DNA of 53,597 nt from Rubrivivax sp. (GCA_019635285.1 JAHBZS010000034.1:1-53597); one strand, 5' to 3'. Positions 1-8,467 are shown, counted from the first letter of the stretch. The notes: a model not told the origin generated them from the letters alone. Program-made: numbers and translations.

Positions 1-1113
1 CAGCAGCACGGCCAGGGCGCGCTGCAGGCCCGTGGCAGCGTGTCGATCCGCAACGCGCTTGGCGGCAACGAAGGTATCCACCAGGCTTCGCGGCAACACC
101 ATGTAGCCGAGTCGAAGTTGTGGCGACAGCGTCTTGGAGAACGTGCCGACGTGGATCACGCAGCCGCGCCGATCCAATGACAGCAGTGTCGCCTCCGGCC
201 GCACCGAGTAGCGGTACTCGCTGTCGTAGTCGTCCTCGATGATCCACGCATGCCGTCGTGCGGCCCAGGCGAGTAACGCCCGGCGCCGAGCCATCGGCAG
301 GAAGGATCCGAGCGGAAACTGATGCGTCGGGGTGACATACGCCAAGCGTGCCGGCCCGAGCATCGCGAGCGCATCGGTTCGCAGCCCGTGCTCGTCAACG
401 TCAACGCCACGCAGCTTCGCGCCGCAGGCCTCGAAGGCGTGGTGCGCCATGCGGTAGCCGGGGTTCTCGACGACCACACCCTCTCCGGGATCGACCAGCA
501 GCCGGGCGCACAGGTCCAGCGCCTGCTGCGACCCGTTGACGATCATGATCTGCTCGACGCTGCAGGACACACCCTTGGTCCTGCTCAGGTGTGTCTGCAG
601 TGCTCGGCGCAATGCGAGATTGCCGCGAGGATCCTCGTACTCCAGCCGCTGGACGCGCTGCCGCTCGACTGCACGAAGTGCCTTGAGCCAGGTCTGGGTC
701 GGGAAGTCGCCGCCAGCCAGGGGGCCGTAGACGAAGTCGATCTCCGCCGGCGCGGTCGGACCCGCATCGCGGATACCCATCGCCGCAATGCGCCGGCCGA
801 CGGCGGACAGCCTACCCGCCGATCGGCCGGCCTCGTCGCGCTCCTGGCGGGCGCCGCCAGCACGGCGCAAGGAGGCCACCGCGCCGTCGGCCACCCGGCT
901 CATGGCGCCAGGACGGGTGTCGATGAAACCATCGGCGGCCAGTTGTTCGTAGACCAGCGTCACGGTGCCGCGCGACAAGCCCCGCTCAGCGGCCAGCGCG
1001 CGCGAGGACGGCAGCGGCGCACCGGCCGCATACGTGCCGTCCGCGATGCGCGCGCGGAACTCCTCGTACAGCGCACGGCTGAGTCCGCGCCGACGGTCGG
1101 GGTCTGTTGGCAT
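1..1113 (-). CDS. MocR/PdxR-type GntR regulator with aminotransferase-like domain (3' end cut by window)
   Basis: The reading frame begins at ATG 1113 and runs off the left edge, giving 371 residues of a family that is usually about 450-500. The first ~70 residues form a GntR-type winged helix (LPSSRALAAERGLSRGTV). From about residue 120 a fold-type I aminotransferase domain follows, with the NGSQQALDL segment, the EDDYDSEYRY motif and a Schiff-base lysine candidate in GTFSKTLSP. Such proteins are PLP-responsive DNA-binding regulators rather than enzymes. It is divergent from a PaiB-like gene and probably controls that operon and itself through the repeats at 1121-1160. The true effector is unknown. 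Confidence 0.93.
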   Translation of the reverse strand, partial: MPTDPDRRRGLSRALYEEFRARIADGTYAAGAPLPSSRALAAERGLSRGTVTLVYEQLAADGFIDTRPGAMSRVADGAVASLRRAGGARQERDEAGRSAGRLSAVGRRIAAMGIRDAGPTAPAEIDFVYGPLAGGDFPTQTWLKALRAVERQRVQRLEYEDPRGNLALRRALQTHLSRTKGVSCSVEQIMIVNGSQQALDLCARLLVDPGEGVVVENPGYRMAHHAFEACGAKLRGVDVDEHGLRTDALAMLGPARLAYVTPTHQFPLGSFLPMARRRALLAWAARRHAWIIEDDYDSEYRYSVRPEATLLSLDRRGCVIHVGTFSKTLSPQLRLGYMVLPRSLVDTFVAAKRVADRHAATGLQRALAVLL

Positions 1114-1120
1114 GGTTGTC

Positions 1121-1160
1121 AACTGGTCCAGTGAGACTGTTGGAAACTGGATATTTTCCA
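1121..1160. promoter_or_regulatory. Putative MocR operator between divergent genes
   Basis: The 110-bp space between the MocR gene and the PaiB-like gene carries an inverted repeat ACTGG-N-CCAGT at 1122-1132. The half-site AACTGG recurs directly at 1121-1126 and 1145-1150, 24 bp apart. A second inverted repeat TGGAAA-N8-TTTCCA spans 1141-1160. MocR regulators such as GabR and PdxR are known to bind direct repeats in divergent promoters. The assignment as this regulator's operator is inference from position and symmetry. Confidence 0.5.
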
Positions 1161-1223
1161 CATGCCGGCTACAAGGCACAGTGAGGGTCCGTCGGTCTCC
1201 GGTTGCCCATTCCCAATTGCCCC

Positions 1224-1859
1224 ATGTACCTTCCCCAGCAGTTTGCCGAGTCCCGTGCCGAACAGCTTCATCGCATCGTGCGCGAGAACGCGCTCGGCAT
1301 GCTCGTCCGGCCAACGGGCGCTGGTTTCGAAGCCGACCACCTGCCGTTCATGCTGGAGGCGGCGCCGGACGGCCCGGGGACACTGATCGCCCACGTCGCC
1401 CGCGCCAACCCGGTGTGGCGCGAGATTGGCAATGGCGACCCGGTGCTCGTCGTCTTCCGTGGCGTGCAGGGCTACATCTCGCCGAACTGGTATCCCGGCA
1501 AGCACGAGACGCATCGTCGCGTTCCAACCTGGAACTACGAGATCGTGCATGCCCACGGCACGATCCACGTGCACGACGATGACAAGTTCGTGCGCGGCGT
1601 CGTGGCCCGCCTGACCCGCCGGCACGAGGCGGACCAGCCGCGTCCCTGGAAGATGGGCGACGCGCCGGCGGATTACCTGGCCGAGCAACTGAGCCACATC
1701 GTCGGCATCGAGGTCCGCCTGACCAGGCTGGAGGGCAAGCACAATCTCAACCAGCACCACGCGACGCCCGACCGTGAAGGCGCCATCCACGGTCTGGAGT
1801 CAGTCGGCAACGCCGGGCTGGCGCAAGCCATGCGGGACACTGCGAAACCAACCCTCTGA
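1224..1859 (+). CDS. PaiB-like FMN-binding negative transcriptional regulator family protein
   Basis: This 211-residue protein starts MYLPQQF, the usual start of the PaiB/FMN-binding split-barrel family, so ATG 1224 was preferred over the upstream frame start at 1203. Family hallmarks visible are ADHLPF near residue 40, GYISPNWYPGKHE around 91-103, VPTWNYEIVHAHG following, and a C-terminal KHNLNQH segment. Family members bind flavin and are annotated as regulators of sporulation and protease genes, but most proteobacterial members are functionally undefined. No clear Shine-Dalgarno precedes the start. It is first in a likely three-gene unit with the ABM-fold gene and gdx, divergent from MocR. 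Confidence 0.85.
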   Translation: MYLPQQFAESRAEQLHRIVRENALGMLVRPTGAGFEADHLPFMLEAAPDGPGTLIAHVARANPVWREIGNGDPVLVVFRGVQGYISPNWYPGKHETHRRVPTWNYEIVHAHGTIHVHDDDKFVRGVVARLTRRHEADQPRPWKMGDAPADYLAEQLSHIVGIEVRLTRLEGKHNLNQHHATPDREGAIHGLESVGNAGLAQAMRDTAKPTL

Positions 1860-1904
1860 AGGCCGATGAACCGCCGCGGCACACGCCGCGCAGGAGACGA
1901 ACGG

Positions 1905-2240
1905 GTGTACAGCGCGACCTTCACCTTCGCCAAGGGCGAGTACGACGACGAGTTCCATAGCCGCGACCAGGCGATCGCCGAGATCGCGAAGGCGATCCCC
2001 GGCTACCTGGGCGAGGAGGCCTGGGAGAACTCCGCGAGCGGGCTGATCTCGACCGTCTACTACTGGCAGACGCTGGAGGCGCTGCAGCAGCTCGTCGAGC
2101 ACCCGCTGCACCGCGCCGCCAAAGACTTGCAAGGGCGCTGGATCCGGGGCTATCACATCACCATTGCGCAGGTGCTGCGCAGCTATGGCGATGGCGGCAT
2201 CGCCCATCCGCTCGGTGCCATGCTACCTGGGCATGAGTGA
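1905..2240 (+). CDS. Antibiotic biosynthesis monooxygenase-like (dimeric alpha/beta barrel) protein
   Basis: A small protein of 111 residues that reads like the ABM/DUF4286 ferredoxin-like fold: an N-terminal beta strand ([17 protein letters not shown]), an alpha helix, [11 protein letters not shown], a strand with [15 protein letters not shown], then a HPLHRAAK helix and a [10 protein letters not shown] strand. GTG 1905 was chosen because AGGAG lies at 1892-1896 with an 8-nt spacer; an ATG at 1866 in the same frame lacks such a site. It lies 45 bp after the PaiB-like gene and 22 bp before gdx. Enzymatic activity cannot be told from sequence. Confidence 0.7.
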   Translation: MYSATFTFAKGEYDDEFHSRDQAIAEIAKAIPGYLGEEAWENSASGLISTVYYWQTLEALQQLVEHPLHRAAKDLQGRWIRGYHITIAQVLRSYGDGGIAHPLGAMLPGHE

Positions 2241-2262
2241 CGAGCATGAAGGAGACGCACCC

Positions 2263-2583
2263 ATGCCGTGGCTGTTGCTGATCATCGCGGGGCTGCTCGA
2301 AGTGGGCTGGGCCATCGGCCTGAAGTACACCGAGGGCTTCACGCGGCTGTGGCCGACCGTCGGCACGCTGGCGGCGATGGTCATCAGCCTGGGCCTGCTC
2401 GGCGTGGCGATGAAGACGCTGCCGGTGGGCACGTCTTACGCGGTGTGGGTGGGCGTGGGCGCGGTGGGCACGGCGATCCTCGGCATCGTGCTGCTGGGCG
2501 AGCCGGCCAGCGCCGGCCGGCTGATCAGCCTGGGGCTGATCGTCGCCGGCATCGTCGGGCTGAAGCTGGCGTCGCCGCTGTGA
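2263..2583 (+). CDS. gdx: Guanidinium exporter, SMR family (Gdx/SugE)
   Basis: 106 residues with four predicted membrane helices, the normal size of small multidrug resistance proteins. Glu13 in helix 1 ([18 protein letters not shown]) is the conserved proton/substrate carboxylate, and the GWAIGLK context matches the SugE/Gdx branch rather than EmrE. Gdx proteins exchange guanidinium for protons. ATG 2263 was chosen for its AAGGAG at 2249-2254. I see no guanidine riboswitch just upstream, since that DNA is the end of the ABM-like gene; expression probably comes from the promoter before the PaiB-like gene. Confidence 0.9.
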   Translation: MPWLLLIIAGLLEVGWAIGLKYTEGFTRLWPTVGTLAAMVISLGLLGVAMKTLPVGTSYAVWVGVGAVGTAILGIVLLGEPASAGRLISLGLIVAGIVGLKLASPL

Positions 2584-2603
2584 GCCTCAAAGGCTGAGAG
2601 TCA

Positions 2604-3143
2604 CTAGACCTGCAGCCAGCCGCGAAAGCCCCGCGCCGCGTAGTAGGACTGCGCGCCGTTGTGATAGACGAACACCTGGCCATAGCGCCGGTCACAGAAC
2701 AGCGCGCCGCCCAGCGCACGCACGGCCGGCGGCGTGCGGATCCAGCTCGACGTCTTCAGGTCGAACTCGCCCAGGCGCTGCAGGTCGCGGTACTGCGCTT
2801 CGGTGAGCAGCTGGATGCCCATGGCCGCGGCCGCCTCGACGGCGCTGCCCTGCGGCCGGTGCTCCTTGCGCGCGTCCAGCGCGTCCTGGTCGTAGCACAG
2901 GCTCCTGCGGCCCGCGGGGCTCTCGGCGGCGCAGTCGCAGAACGTCAGCGCGCCGCTGGCCGGGTCCTGCCCGATGACATCCGGCTCGCCGCCGGTGTCT
3001 TCCATCCGACGCAGCGACTGCAGCGCCGCGGCGTGGCCCTGCAGGCGCGCCTGCACCGCGGCCCAGGCGATGCCTGCATGGCGCGCGGCATGCTGGTCGA
3101 AGCGGCGCTTCAAGATCTGCAGCAGGTCGTCGTGTGTCTTCAT
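2604..3143 (-). CDS. DUF4256 family protein
   Basis: 179 residues matching the DUF4256 pattern: an N-terminal helical part (LLQILKRRFDQHAARH), RRMEDTGGEPDVIG, a cysteine-containing FCDCAAESPAGRRSLCYD stretch, LLTEAQYRDLQRLGEFD, and a C-terminal GGALFCDRRYGQVFVYHNGA segment. The family has no assigned biochemical role. It is convergent with gdx (20 bp between stops) and follows the GNAT gene on the same strand after a 22-bp gap, so the two may be cotranscribed. Confidence 0.82.
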   Translation of the reverse strand: MKTHDDLLQILKRRFDQHAARHAGIAWAAVQARLQGHAAALQSLRRMEDTGGEPDVIGQDPASGALTFCDCAAESPAGRRSLCYDQDALDARKEHRPQGSAVEAAAAMGIQLLTEAQYRDLQRLGEFDLKTSSWIRTPPAVRALGGALFCDRRYGQVFVYHNGAQSYYAARGFRGWLQV

Positions 3144-3165
3144 GGCGGCGTGATGTGGTGTGGGC

Positions 3166-3609
3166 TCAGGCCGGCCTGGCGATGAAGCCGGTCTTGCCCT
3201 GGCGGCTGAAGCCGCAGCCTTCGTAGAACCTGAGGGTGGCGTCGTCCTTGCGTCCCGTCAGCAGCATGACCTTGTAGGCCTCGCGGGCCCAGGCGAAGGC
3301 CAGGGCTTCCTGCAGCAGCCGGCGGCCCCAGCCGCGGCCCCGATGGTCCGCATGGGTGACGACATTCTCGATGACCCCATAGGGCCGACACGCGCGCGTG
3401 AGGTTGGGGATGAGCGTGATGTTGCAGCTGGACACCAGCCGGCCCATCTCGAAGCCGCCGAAGTAGCGGCACTTCGGGTTGCCGATCGCTTCCGTCCACA
3501 CCGCCTCGACCTGCGCCCGCGGCGGCAGCGGCAGGTCGGTGTCGTGCAGGTGCGCGTACAGCGCAAGCAGGTCGTCAAGCTCGTGGGCGCGCAGCGGTCG
3601 GACGGTCAC
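3166..3609 (-). CDS. GNAT family N-acetyltransferase
   Basis: 147 residues, a single GNAT domain. The acetyl-CoA binding motif is visible as HADHRGRGWGRRLLQEAL (R/Q-x-x-G-x-G/A type) near residues 90-107, followed by AYKVMLLTGRKDDATLRFYEGCGF, the usual C-terminal beta4-alpha4 region. The likely start is GTG 3609, which lies within the 3' end of murI and gives a 35-bp overlap with it, suggesting cotranscription with murI. Substrate unknown. Confidence 0.87.
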   Translation of the reverse strand: MTVRPLRAHELDDLLALYAHLHDTDLPLPPRAQVEAVWTEAIGNPKCRYFGGFEMGRLVSSCNITLIPNLTRACRPYGVIENVVTHADHRGRGWGRRLLQEALAFAWAREAYKVMLLTGRKDDATLRFYEGCGFSRQGKTGFIARPA

Positions 3610-4435
3610 TGAAGGCTCCTTCTTCGGGCAGCGTGCACACTGGGGCGGGCTCGCCGATGGCGCCCAGAAACGCGGCCAGGTCGGCGCGCGCGCCGGTCGT
3701 GTAGAACGCCGCCGTGCCCGCGCCCGGCGCCGAGACCGGCGGCGCGTCGGCCAGCACCGCGGCCAGTTGCCTGGCGATGGCCGCGGAGGGCTCGACGAGG
3801 GTCACCGACGGGCCGGCCAGGGCGGCAATCTCTTGCCTCAGAAAGGCGTAGTGCGTGCAGCCCAGCACCACGGTGTCCGCGCCCTGGGCCAGCCCCGGCG
3901 ACACGTAGTCGTGCAGCAGCCGCCGCGTGGCCGGGCTGCAGAACGCGCCGCGCTCCACCTGGTCGGCCAGACCCGGGCACGGCTGCAGCAGGATGCGCAC
4001 GCCGGCGCCGTGCTCGCGGCACAGCCGCGCCACCGACGGGCTGCGGATCGTGGCGGTGGTGGCCAGCACCAGCACCACCCGGGTCCGGGTGGCGTGCATC
4101 GCCGGTTTGATGGCCGGCTCCATGGCCACGATGGGCAGCGCATGCGTGCGGCGCAGGTCGGCCGCGGCCTGCACGCTGGCGGTGTTGCAGGCGATGACCA
4201 TGGCCTTCGCCTGCTGCCGCGCCAGGAAGGCGGCCACCGCCTCGGCCCGCCCGCGCACGAAGGCCGTCGTGCGATCGCCGTAGGGCGCGTGGCCGCTGTC
4301 GGCGACGTAGAGGAAGCGCTCCGACGGCAGCCGCGCCCGCAGCGCCCGCAGCACCGACAGGCCGCCGACGCCGGAGTCGAAGACGCCGATGGGCCTGGGC
4401 GCGCCGAGCTGAGGGCGCGTAGAAGGGAATGCCAT
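3575..4435 (-). CDS. murI: Glutamate racemase
   Basis: 286 residues. Glutamate racemase interconverts L- and D-glutamate, supplying D-Glu for peptidoglycan. The N-terminal GVFDSGVGGLSVLRAL motif, the first catalytic cysteine in ACNTAS (about residue 85) and the second in LGCTHYAF (about residue 196) are all present. The C-terminus extends about 20 residues past the usual end and overlaps the GNAT start. The start is ATG 4435; no good Shine-Dalgarno is visible and the leader just upstream consists of four 12-bp tandem repeats. Confidence 0.96.
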   Translation of the reverse strand: MAFPSTRPQLGAPRPIGVFDSGVGGLSVLRALRARLPSERFLYVADSGHAPYGDRTTAFVRGRAEAVAAFLARQQAKAMVIACNTASVQAAADLRRTHALPIVAMEPAIKPAMHATRTRVVLVLATTATIRSPSVARLCREHGAGVRILLQPCPGLADQVERGAFCSPATRRLLHDYVSPGLAQGADTVVLGCTHYAFLRQEIAALAGPSVTLVEPSAAIARQLAAVLADAPPVSAPGAGTAAFYTTGARADLAAFLGAIGEPAPVCTLPEEGAFSDRPTAARPRA

Positions 4436-4450
4436 GTCGACTGCCGGTCC

Positions 4451-4498
4451 GGGGTGTCGATCGGGGTGTCGATCGGGGTGTCGATCGGGGTGTCGATG
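4451..4498. repeat. 12-bp tandem repeat, four copies, in the murI leader
   Basis: Four head-to-tail copies of GGGGTGTCGATC start at 4451, 4463, 4475 and 4487; the last ends in G instead of C. The array ends 16 bp from the murI start codon, so it lies in the probable 5' untranslated region. The period of 12 keeps all reading frames open, but I see no start codon that would make it part of murI. Confidence 0.95.
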
Positions 4499-4538
4499 AT
4501 AGGCAGCGCGGCCGGCGCGGCGCCGGCGTGCGGCCCGC

Positions 4539-4562
4539 GATGCCGCGGCCGATGCCGCGGCC
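4539..4562. repeat. 12-bp direct duplication
   Basis: Two perfect adjacent copies of GATGCCGCGGCC lie at 4539-4550 and 4551-4562, in the divergent space between murI and the Nudix/MBL gene. The unit has the same length as the nearby murI-leader repeat but a different sequence. Confidence 0.9.
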
Positions 4563-4622
4563 CATCAAGCACCTATGCACCCCCTGGGGCCGCGGGCTCT
4601 CGCCTGCGCTACCCTTGCCGTC

Positions 4623-6332
4623 ATGAGCACGACCTCCGACACCTCCCCCGGCCCGATCACCGCGATCGCCTGGACGCCCACCCCCGGCGCCGCGGTGCGC
4701 CAGGCCGCCACCGTGGTGGTGCTGAAGCGCGACGCCGCTGGCATGCAGGTGCTGCTGATGCGCCGCGCGCCGCGCGCCGGTGACATCCACAGCGGTGCCT
4801 GCGTCTTCCCCGGCGGGCTGCTCGATGCCGCCGACGCCGCAGGCAGCGCGCTGTGCAGCGGCCTGGACGACGCGCAGGCCAGCGCACGCCTGGGCCTGCC
4901 TGCGGGCGGGCTGGCCTACTGGTTCGCGGCGCTGCGCGAATGCTTCGAAGAGGCCGGGCTGCTGTATGCCGACGGCCAGGACCGCGCGCACCTGAGCGCC
5001 GAGCAGCTGGCGCAGATCGCCACGCAGCGCGATGCGCTGAACCGGCGCGAGCTGAGCATGGCGGCGATCTGTCAGCGCTTCGGCATCCGCCTGGCCGCCG
5101 ACCGCATCGCCTACCTGGACCACTGGCTGACGCCGCCGGGCGTGCCCAAGCGCTACGACACGCGCTTCTTCGTCACCGAGGCGCCCGAGCTGCAGGTGGC
5201 CAGCCAGGACGACCACGAGACCGACGCGCAGCTGTGGCTGACGCCGGCCGAAGGCCTGGCGCGCCGCAAGGAGCTGAAGCTGGCGCCGCCGACCTACAAG
5301 ATCCTGGAACTGCTGCAGCGCCTGGGCGACGTGGACGCGGTGCTGGCGCATGCGCGCGCGCTGCCGTCGGTGCCCTGCATCATGCCGCGCCTGGCCACCG
5401 GCTCGCAGGGCCTGCGCCCGGTGATGCCGGACGAGCCGCCCTATGCCGAGATCGGCCGCGTCGACCCCGACGGCCACGGCGATGCCAGCTACGACCTGGC
5501 GCCGGCCAGCCCGCTGCGGCTGTCGCCGCGGCTGATCCGCGTCACCGCCGACAACGGCAGCCTCATGACCGGCCCCGGCACCAACTGCTACCTGATCGGC
5601 GGCGGCGAGACCAACGAATGGGCCGCACTGGACCCCGGCCCGGCCAGCGACGCGCATGTGCAGGCCATCGTCGACGCGGCGCCGGGCCCCATCCGCTGGA
5701 TCTTCGTCACGCACACGCACAAGGACCATTCGCCCGCCGCGCAGGCCCTGAAGGCGCGCACCGGCGCAGCGCTGCACGGCATGGCCGCGCTGCACGCCGA
5801 ATGGCAGGACACCGCCTTCCAGCCCGACGTGCCGCTGTCCGGCGGCGAGGTCTTCCAGCTGCCCGGCAGCAGCACGCTGCGCGTCATCCACACCCCCGGC
5901 CATGCCGGCAACCATCTTTGCTACCTGCTCGATGAAGAACGGATGCTGTTCACCGGCGACCACGTGATGCAGGGCTCCACCGTGGTCATCAACCCGCCCG
6001 ACGGCGACATGGGCGCGTACCTGCGCTCGCTGCGCGAGCTGATGGCGCTGGACCTGGACTGGCTGGCGCCGGGCCACGGCTTCCTGATGCCGCAGCCGCG
6101 GCGGGCCATGGAGCAGATCGTCGCGCACCGCCTGAAGCGCGAGGCCAAGGTGCTGCAGGCCTTCGGCAGCCGCGAGCCGGTTTCGATGGACCAGCTGCTG
6201 GCCACGGTCTACGACGACGTGCCGCCCAAGCTGCACGCGATGGCGCGGCGCTCGCTGACCGCCCACCTGCTGAAGCTGCGTGACGACGGCCGGCTGGTGC
6301 ATCCCACGCCGGACCATTGGGCGCTGGCCTGA
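4623..6332 (+). CDS. Nudix hydrolase and metallo-beta-lactamase two-domain protein
   Basis: 569 residues. The N-terminal ~260 residues form a Nudix domain: VFPGGLLD at 61-68 and RECFEEAG at 105-112 are the two halves of the Nudix box, separated by about 26 more residues than the canonical box, as in the NUDT19/RP2-like branch that cleaves CoA esters. The C-terminal half is an MBL-fold hydrolase of the LACTB2/glyoxalase II type, with metal ligands in HTHKDH (H364, H366, D368, H369), HTPGHAGNH, FTGDHVMQG and APGHG. ATG 4623 was preferred; an in-frame ATG lies at 4575. It is divergent from murI. A role in hydrolysing nucleotide-linked thioesters is inference. Confidence 0.88.
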   Translation: MSTTSDTSPGPITAIAWTPTPGAAVRQAATVVVLKRDAAGMQVLLMRRAPRAGDIHSGACVFPGGLLDAADAAGSALCSGLDDAQASARLGLPAGGLAYWFAALRECFEEAGLLYADGQDRAHLSAEQLAQIATQRDALNRRELSMAAICQRFGIRLAADRIAYLDHWLTPPGVPKRYDTRFFVTEAPELQVASQDDHETDAQLWLTPAEGLARRKELKLAPPTYKILELLQRLGDVDAVLAHARALPSVPCIMPRLATGSQGLRPVMPDEPPYAEIGRVDPDGHGDASYDLAPASPLRLSPRLIRVTADNGSLMTGPGTNCYLIGGGETNEWAALDPGPASDAHVQAIVDAAPGPIRWIFVTHTHKDHSPAAQALKARTGAALHGMAALHAEWQDTAFQPDVPLSGGEVFQLPGSSTLRVIHTPGHAGNHLCYLLDEERMLFTGDHVMQGSTVVINPPDGDMGAYLRSLRELMALDLDWLAPGHGFLMPQPRRAMEQIVAHRLKREAKVLQAFGSREPVSMDQLLATVYDDVPPKLHAMARRSLTAHLLKLRDDGRLVHPTPDHWALA

Positions 6333-6355
6333 ACCGATCGTTGCGGAGCCCATCG

Positions 6356-7603
6356 ATGCCTTTCACTTTCCTCAAGCGCGCATGCATCGCCACCTTGGCC
6401 GTGCTGGCCACCGCCGCCCATGCCGCCGACGAGAAGCTGCTGGCCGCGGCACGCGCGGCGCAACCGGCGGTCATCGACTCGCTGCGCGACATGGTGCTGA
6501 TCGAGTCCGGCTCGCAGGACGCCGCCGGCCTGAAGCGCATGGCCGACTATGTCGAGGGCCGGCTGCGCGCGCTGGGCGCGCGCACCGAGCGCCTGCCCGC
6601 CGACGCGGGGCCGGGCGAGATGGTCAAGGGCGTGTTCACCGGCAGCGGCAAGCGCGACTTCATGCTCATCGCCCACATGGACACGGTGTACGCCAAGGGC
6701 ATCCTGGCCAGCGACCCCTTCCGCCAGGACGGCAACCGGCTCTACGGCCCCGGCATCGCCGATGACAAGGGCGGCATCGCCGTGATCCTGCACACGCTGG
6801 CCCTGCTGCGCGACGCCGGCTGGAAGGACTACGCCAGCCTGACGGTGCTGTTCAACCACGACGAGGAGGTCGGCTCGGCCGGCTCGGGCGAAACGCTGGC
6901 CAAGCTGGGCGAGGCGCAGGACGTGGTGCTGTCCTACGAACCCATCGCCGCCAAGGCCGTGGCCAAGGACGAGGGCGTGCTGCTGATGGCCGCCGGCACG
7001 GCCACGATGCGCATGGCCGTCAAGGGCCGCGCCGCGCACGCCGGGGCCGCGCCGGAGCAGGGCCGCAACGCGCTGATCGAGCTGTCGTACCAGCTGCTGC
7101 AGACGCAGGACATCGCCAAGGACATCGCCGGCGCGCAGCTCAACTGGACCACGGCCCAGGCCGGCGAGGTGCGCAACCAGATTCCCGAAAAGGCCGAGGC
7201 CGGCGCCGACGTGCGCCTGCTGGCGCCCGATGCGGCCGACAAGCTGCTGGCGGCGCTGCGCGCCAAGGTCGCCTCCAGCCGGCGCGTGCCCGACACCGAG
7301 ACCACGGTGTCGATGGTCATCGGCCGGCCGCCGTACGTGGCCGGCGACAAGGGCCTGGCGCTGGCGCGCAAGGCGCAGGCGATCTATGCGGAACTGGACG
7401 GCCGCCCGCTGCTGCTGCACCCGCGTTCCGGCGGCGGCACCGATGCCGGCTTTGCCGGCCGCTCGGGCAAGCCCGCGGTGCTGGAAAGCCTGGGCCTGGC
7501 CGGCTGGGGCTACCACGCCAAGGACGAGTACATCGAGATCGACTCGATCGTGCCGCGGCTGTACCTGAGCGCGCGGCTGCTGGTCGAGCTGGCGCGCGAG
7601 TAG
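6356..7603 (+). CDS. Exported M20 family metallopeptidase, glutamate carboxypeptidase (CPG2)-like
   Basis: 415 residues with a Sec signal peptide (LKRACIATLAVLATAAHA, cleavage near residue 23), so it acts in the periplasm. The dizinc peptidase motifs are IAHMDTVY, GIADDKGG and FNHDEEVGS (ligands and general base), then the dimerisation domain with GRAAHAG, and the C-terminal SGGGTDAGF and YHAKDEYIEI. This layout matches Pseudomonas carboxypeptidase G2, which removes C-terminal glutamate from folates. The start ATG 6356 begins the signal peptide; the in-frame upstream start at 6317 would place 13 residues before it. It lies 23 bp after the Nudix/MBL gene. Confidence 0.9.
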   Translation: MPFTFLKRACIATLAVLATAAHAADEKLLAAARAAQPAVIDSLRDMVLIESGSQDAAGLKRMADYVEGRLRALGARTERLPADAGPGEMVKGVFTGSGKRDFMLIAHMDTVYAKGILASDPFRQDGNRLYGPGIADDKGGIAVILHTLALLRDAGWKDYASLTVLFNHDEEVGSAGSGETLAKLGEAQDVVLSYEPIAAKAVAKDEGVLLMAAGTATMRMAVKGRAAHAGAAPEQGRNALIELSYQLLQTQDIAKDIAGAQLNWTTAQAGEVRNQIPEKAEAGADVRLLAPDAADKLLAALRAKVASSRRVPDTETTVSMVIGRPPYVAGDKGLALARKAQAIYAELDGRPLLLHPRSGGGTDAGFAGRSGKPAVLESLGLAGWGYHAKDEYIEIDSIVPRLYLSARLLVELARE

Positions 7604-7604
7604 C

Positions 7605-8447
7605 TCAGCCGAACTCCGGCCCGGCCAGCACGAACAGGTGCTCGCTGCCGGCCAGCGCCGGCGCGTCGCCCCGCGCCATGCGCACGAAGGGCCGCTGCAG
7701 CCTGAAGCCATGTTCGCCAAGGTAAGCGGCCAGCGTGCGCCAGCGCTGCGGCAGATCCAGGAACACCGGGCCGTGCAGACCGGCCAGCGCCTGCTGCAGC
7801 AGCGTCGCCGCGGCCGCTTCGTCGGCCGCGACCAGCGGGCCGACCTGCGCCGCCCGCCGGCCGGCACGGGCGATGACGAAGCCCTGCCCGTCGGCGCTGA
7901 TCCAGGCCTGCGTGCCGGGTCGCTGCAGGAAGGAGTGCAGCAGCACGCGCCGGCCGACGCGGCTGGCCCGGGTGTCGGCGGCGACGAGGTCGTCCAGGTC
8001 CGGCAGGCCCACGCGCCGCAGGTCGGCCCGCGGCGCAGGCACCGACACCTGCGCATGTTCCCAGCGCTCGAAGGCCATGCCGGGCATGAAGCCCAGGCGC
8101 TGGTAGACCTGCGCGCCGGCCGGCGTGGCGTCGAGCACCGGCGTCAGGCCGCGTGCCCGCAGCCAGGCCATGCTGTCGTGGAGCAGTTCGCTCGCCAGCC
8201 CGCGGTGGCGAAAGGCCTGCGCGACCAGCACCATCGAGATCCAGCCCTGGCCTTCGCCGTAGGGCAGCGCGGCCCCGGTGGCCACCAGTTCGCCGCGCGC
8301 GCTGCGCCGGCCGAAGACGTGGCCGTGGTGAATGAACAGCGCCCAGTCCTCGGCAGTCTGGTTCCAGCCGGCGGCGTCGGACAGGGCCAGCGCGTCGGCG
8401 ATGTCAGCGGCGGCCAGCGTATGCGGCGTCAGGCGGTCGGCGTCCAT
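7605..8447 (-). CDS. Two-domain GNAT family N-acetyltransferase
   Basis: 280 residues. The first half has a clear GNAT acetyl-CoA site (ISMVLVAQAFRHRGLASELL, around residues 70-90) and the GAQVYQRLGF segment. The second half (from about residue 140) matches the acetyltransferase C-terminal domain (DUF1248-like) with FVIARAGRRAAQVGPLVA. The start is ATG 8447, 20 bp after the stop of the Crp/Fnr gene on the same strand, so the two are probably cotranscribed. It ends 1 bp from the convergent M20 gene. Substrate not recognisable. Confidence 0.85.
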   Translation of the reverse strand: MDADRLTPHTLAAADIADALALSDAAGWNQTAEDWALFIHHGHVFGRRSARGELVATGAALPYGEGQGWISMVLVAQAFRHRGLASELLHDSMAWLRARGLTPVLDATPAGAQVYQRLGFMPGMAFERWEHAQVSVPAPRADLRRVGLPDLDDLVAADTRASRVGRRVLLHSFLQRPGTQAWISADGQGFVIARAGRRAAQVGPLVAADEAAAATLLQQALAGLHGPVFLDLPQRWRTLAAYLGEHGFRLQRPFVRMARGDAPALAGSEHLFVLAGPEFG

Positions 8448-8467
8448 GCCGGCAGTGTGGCATGGCC

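Noticed and set aside
4436-4572. Possible CRISPR-like or protein-coding origin of the 12-bp repeats upstream of murI
   Set aside because: Units are contiguous with no spacers, and no start codon makes them part of a protein.
3606-6353. 915-residue minus-strand open frame across murI and the Nudix/MBL gene
   Set aside because: It is antisense to the Nudix/MBL gene, rich in Arg/Gly/Gln/Ala without domains, and explained by GC-rich codon structure.
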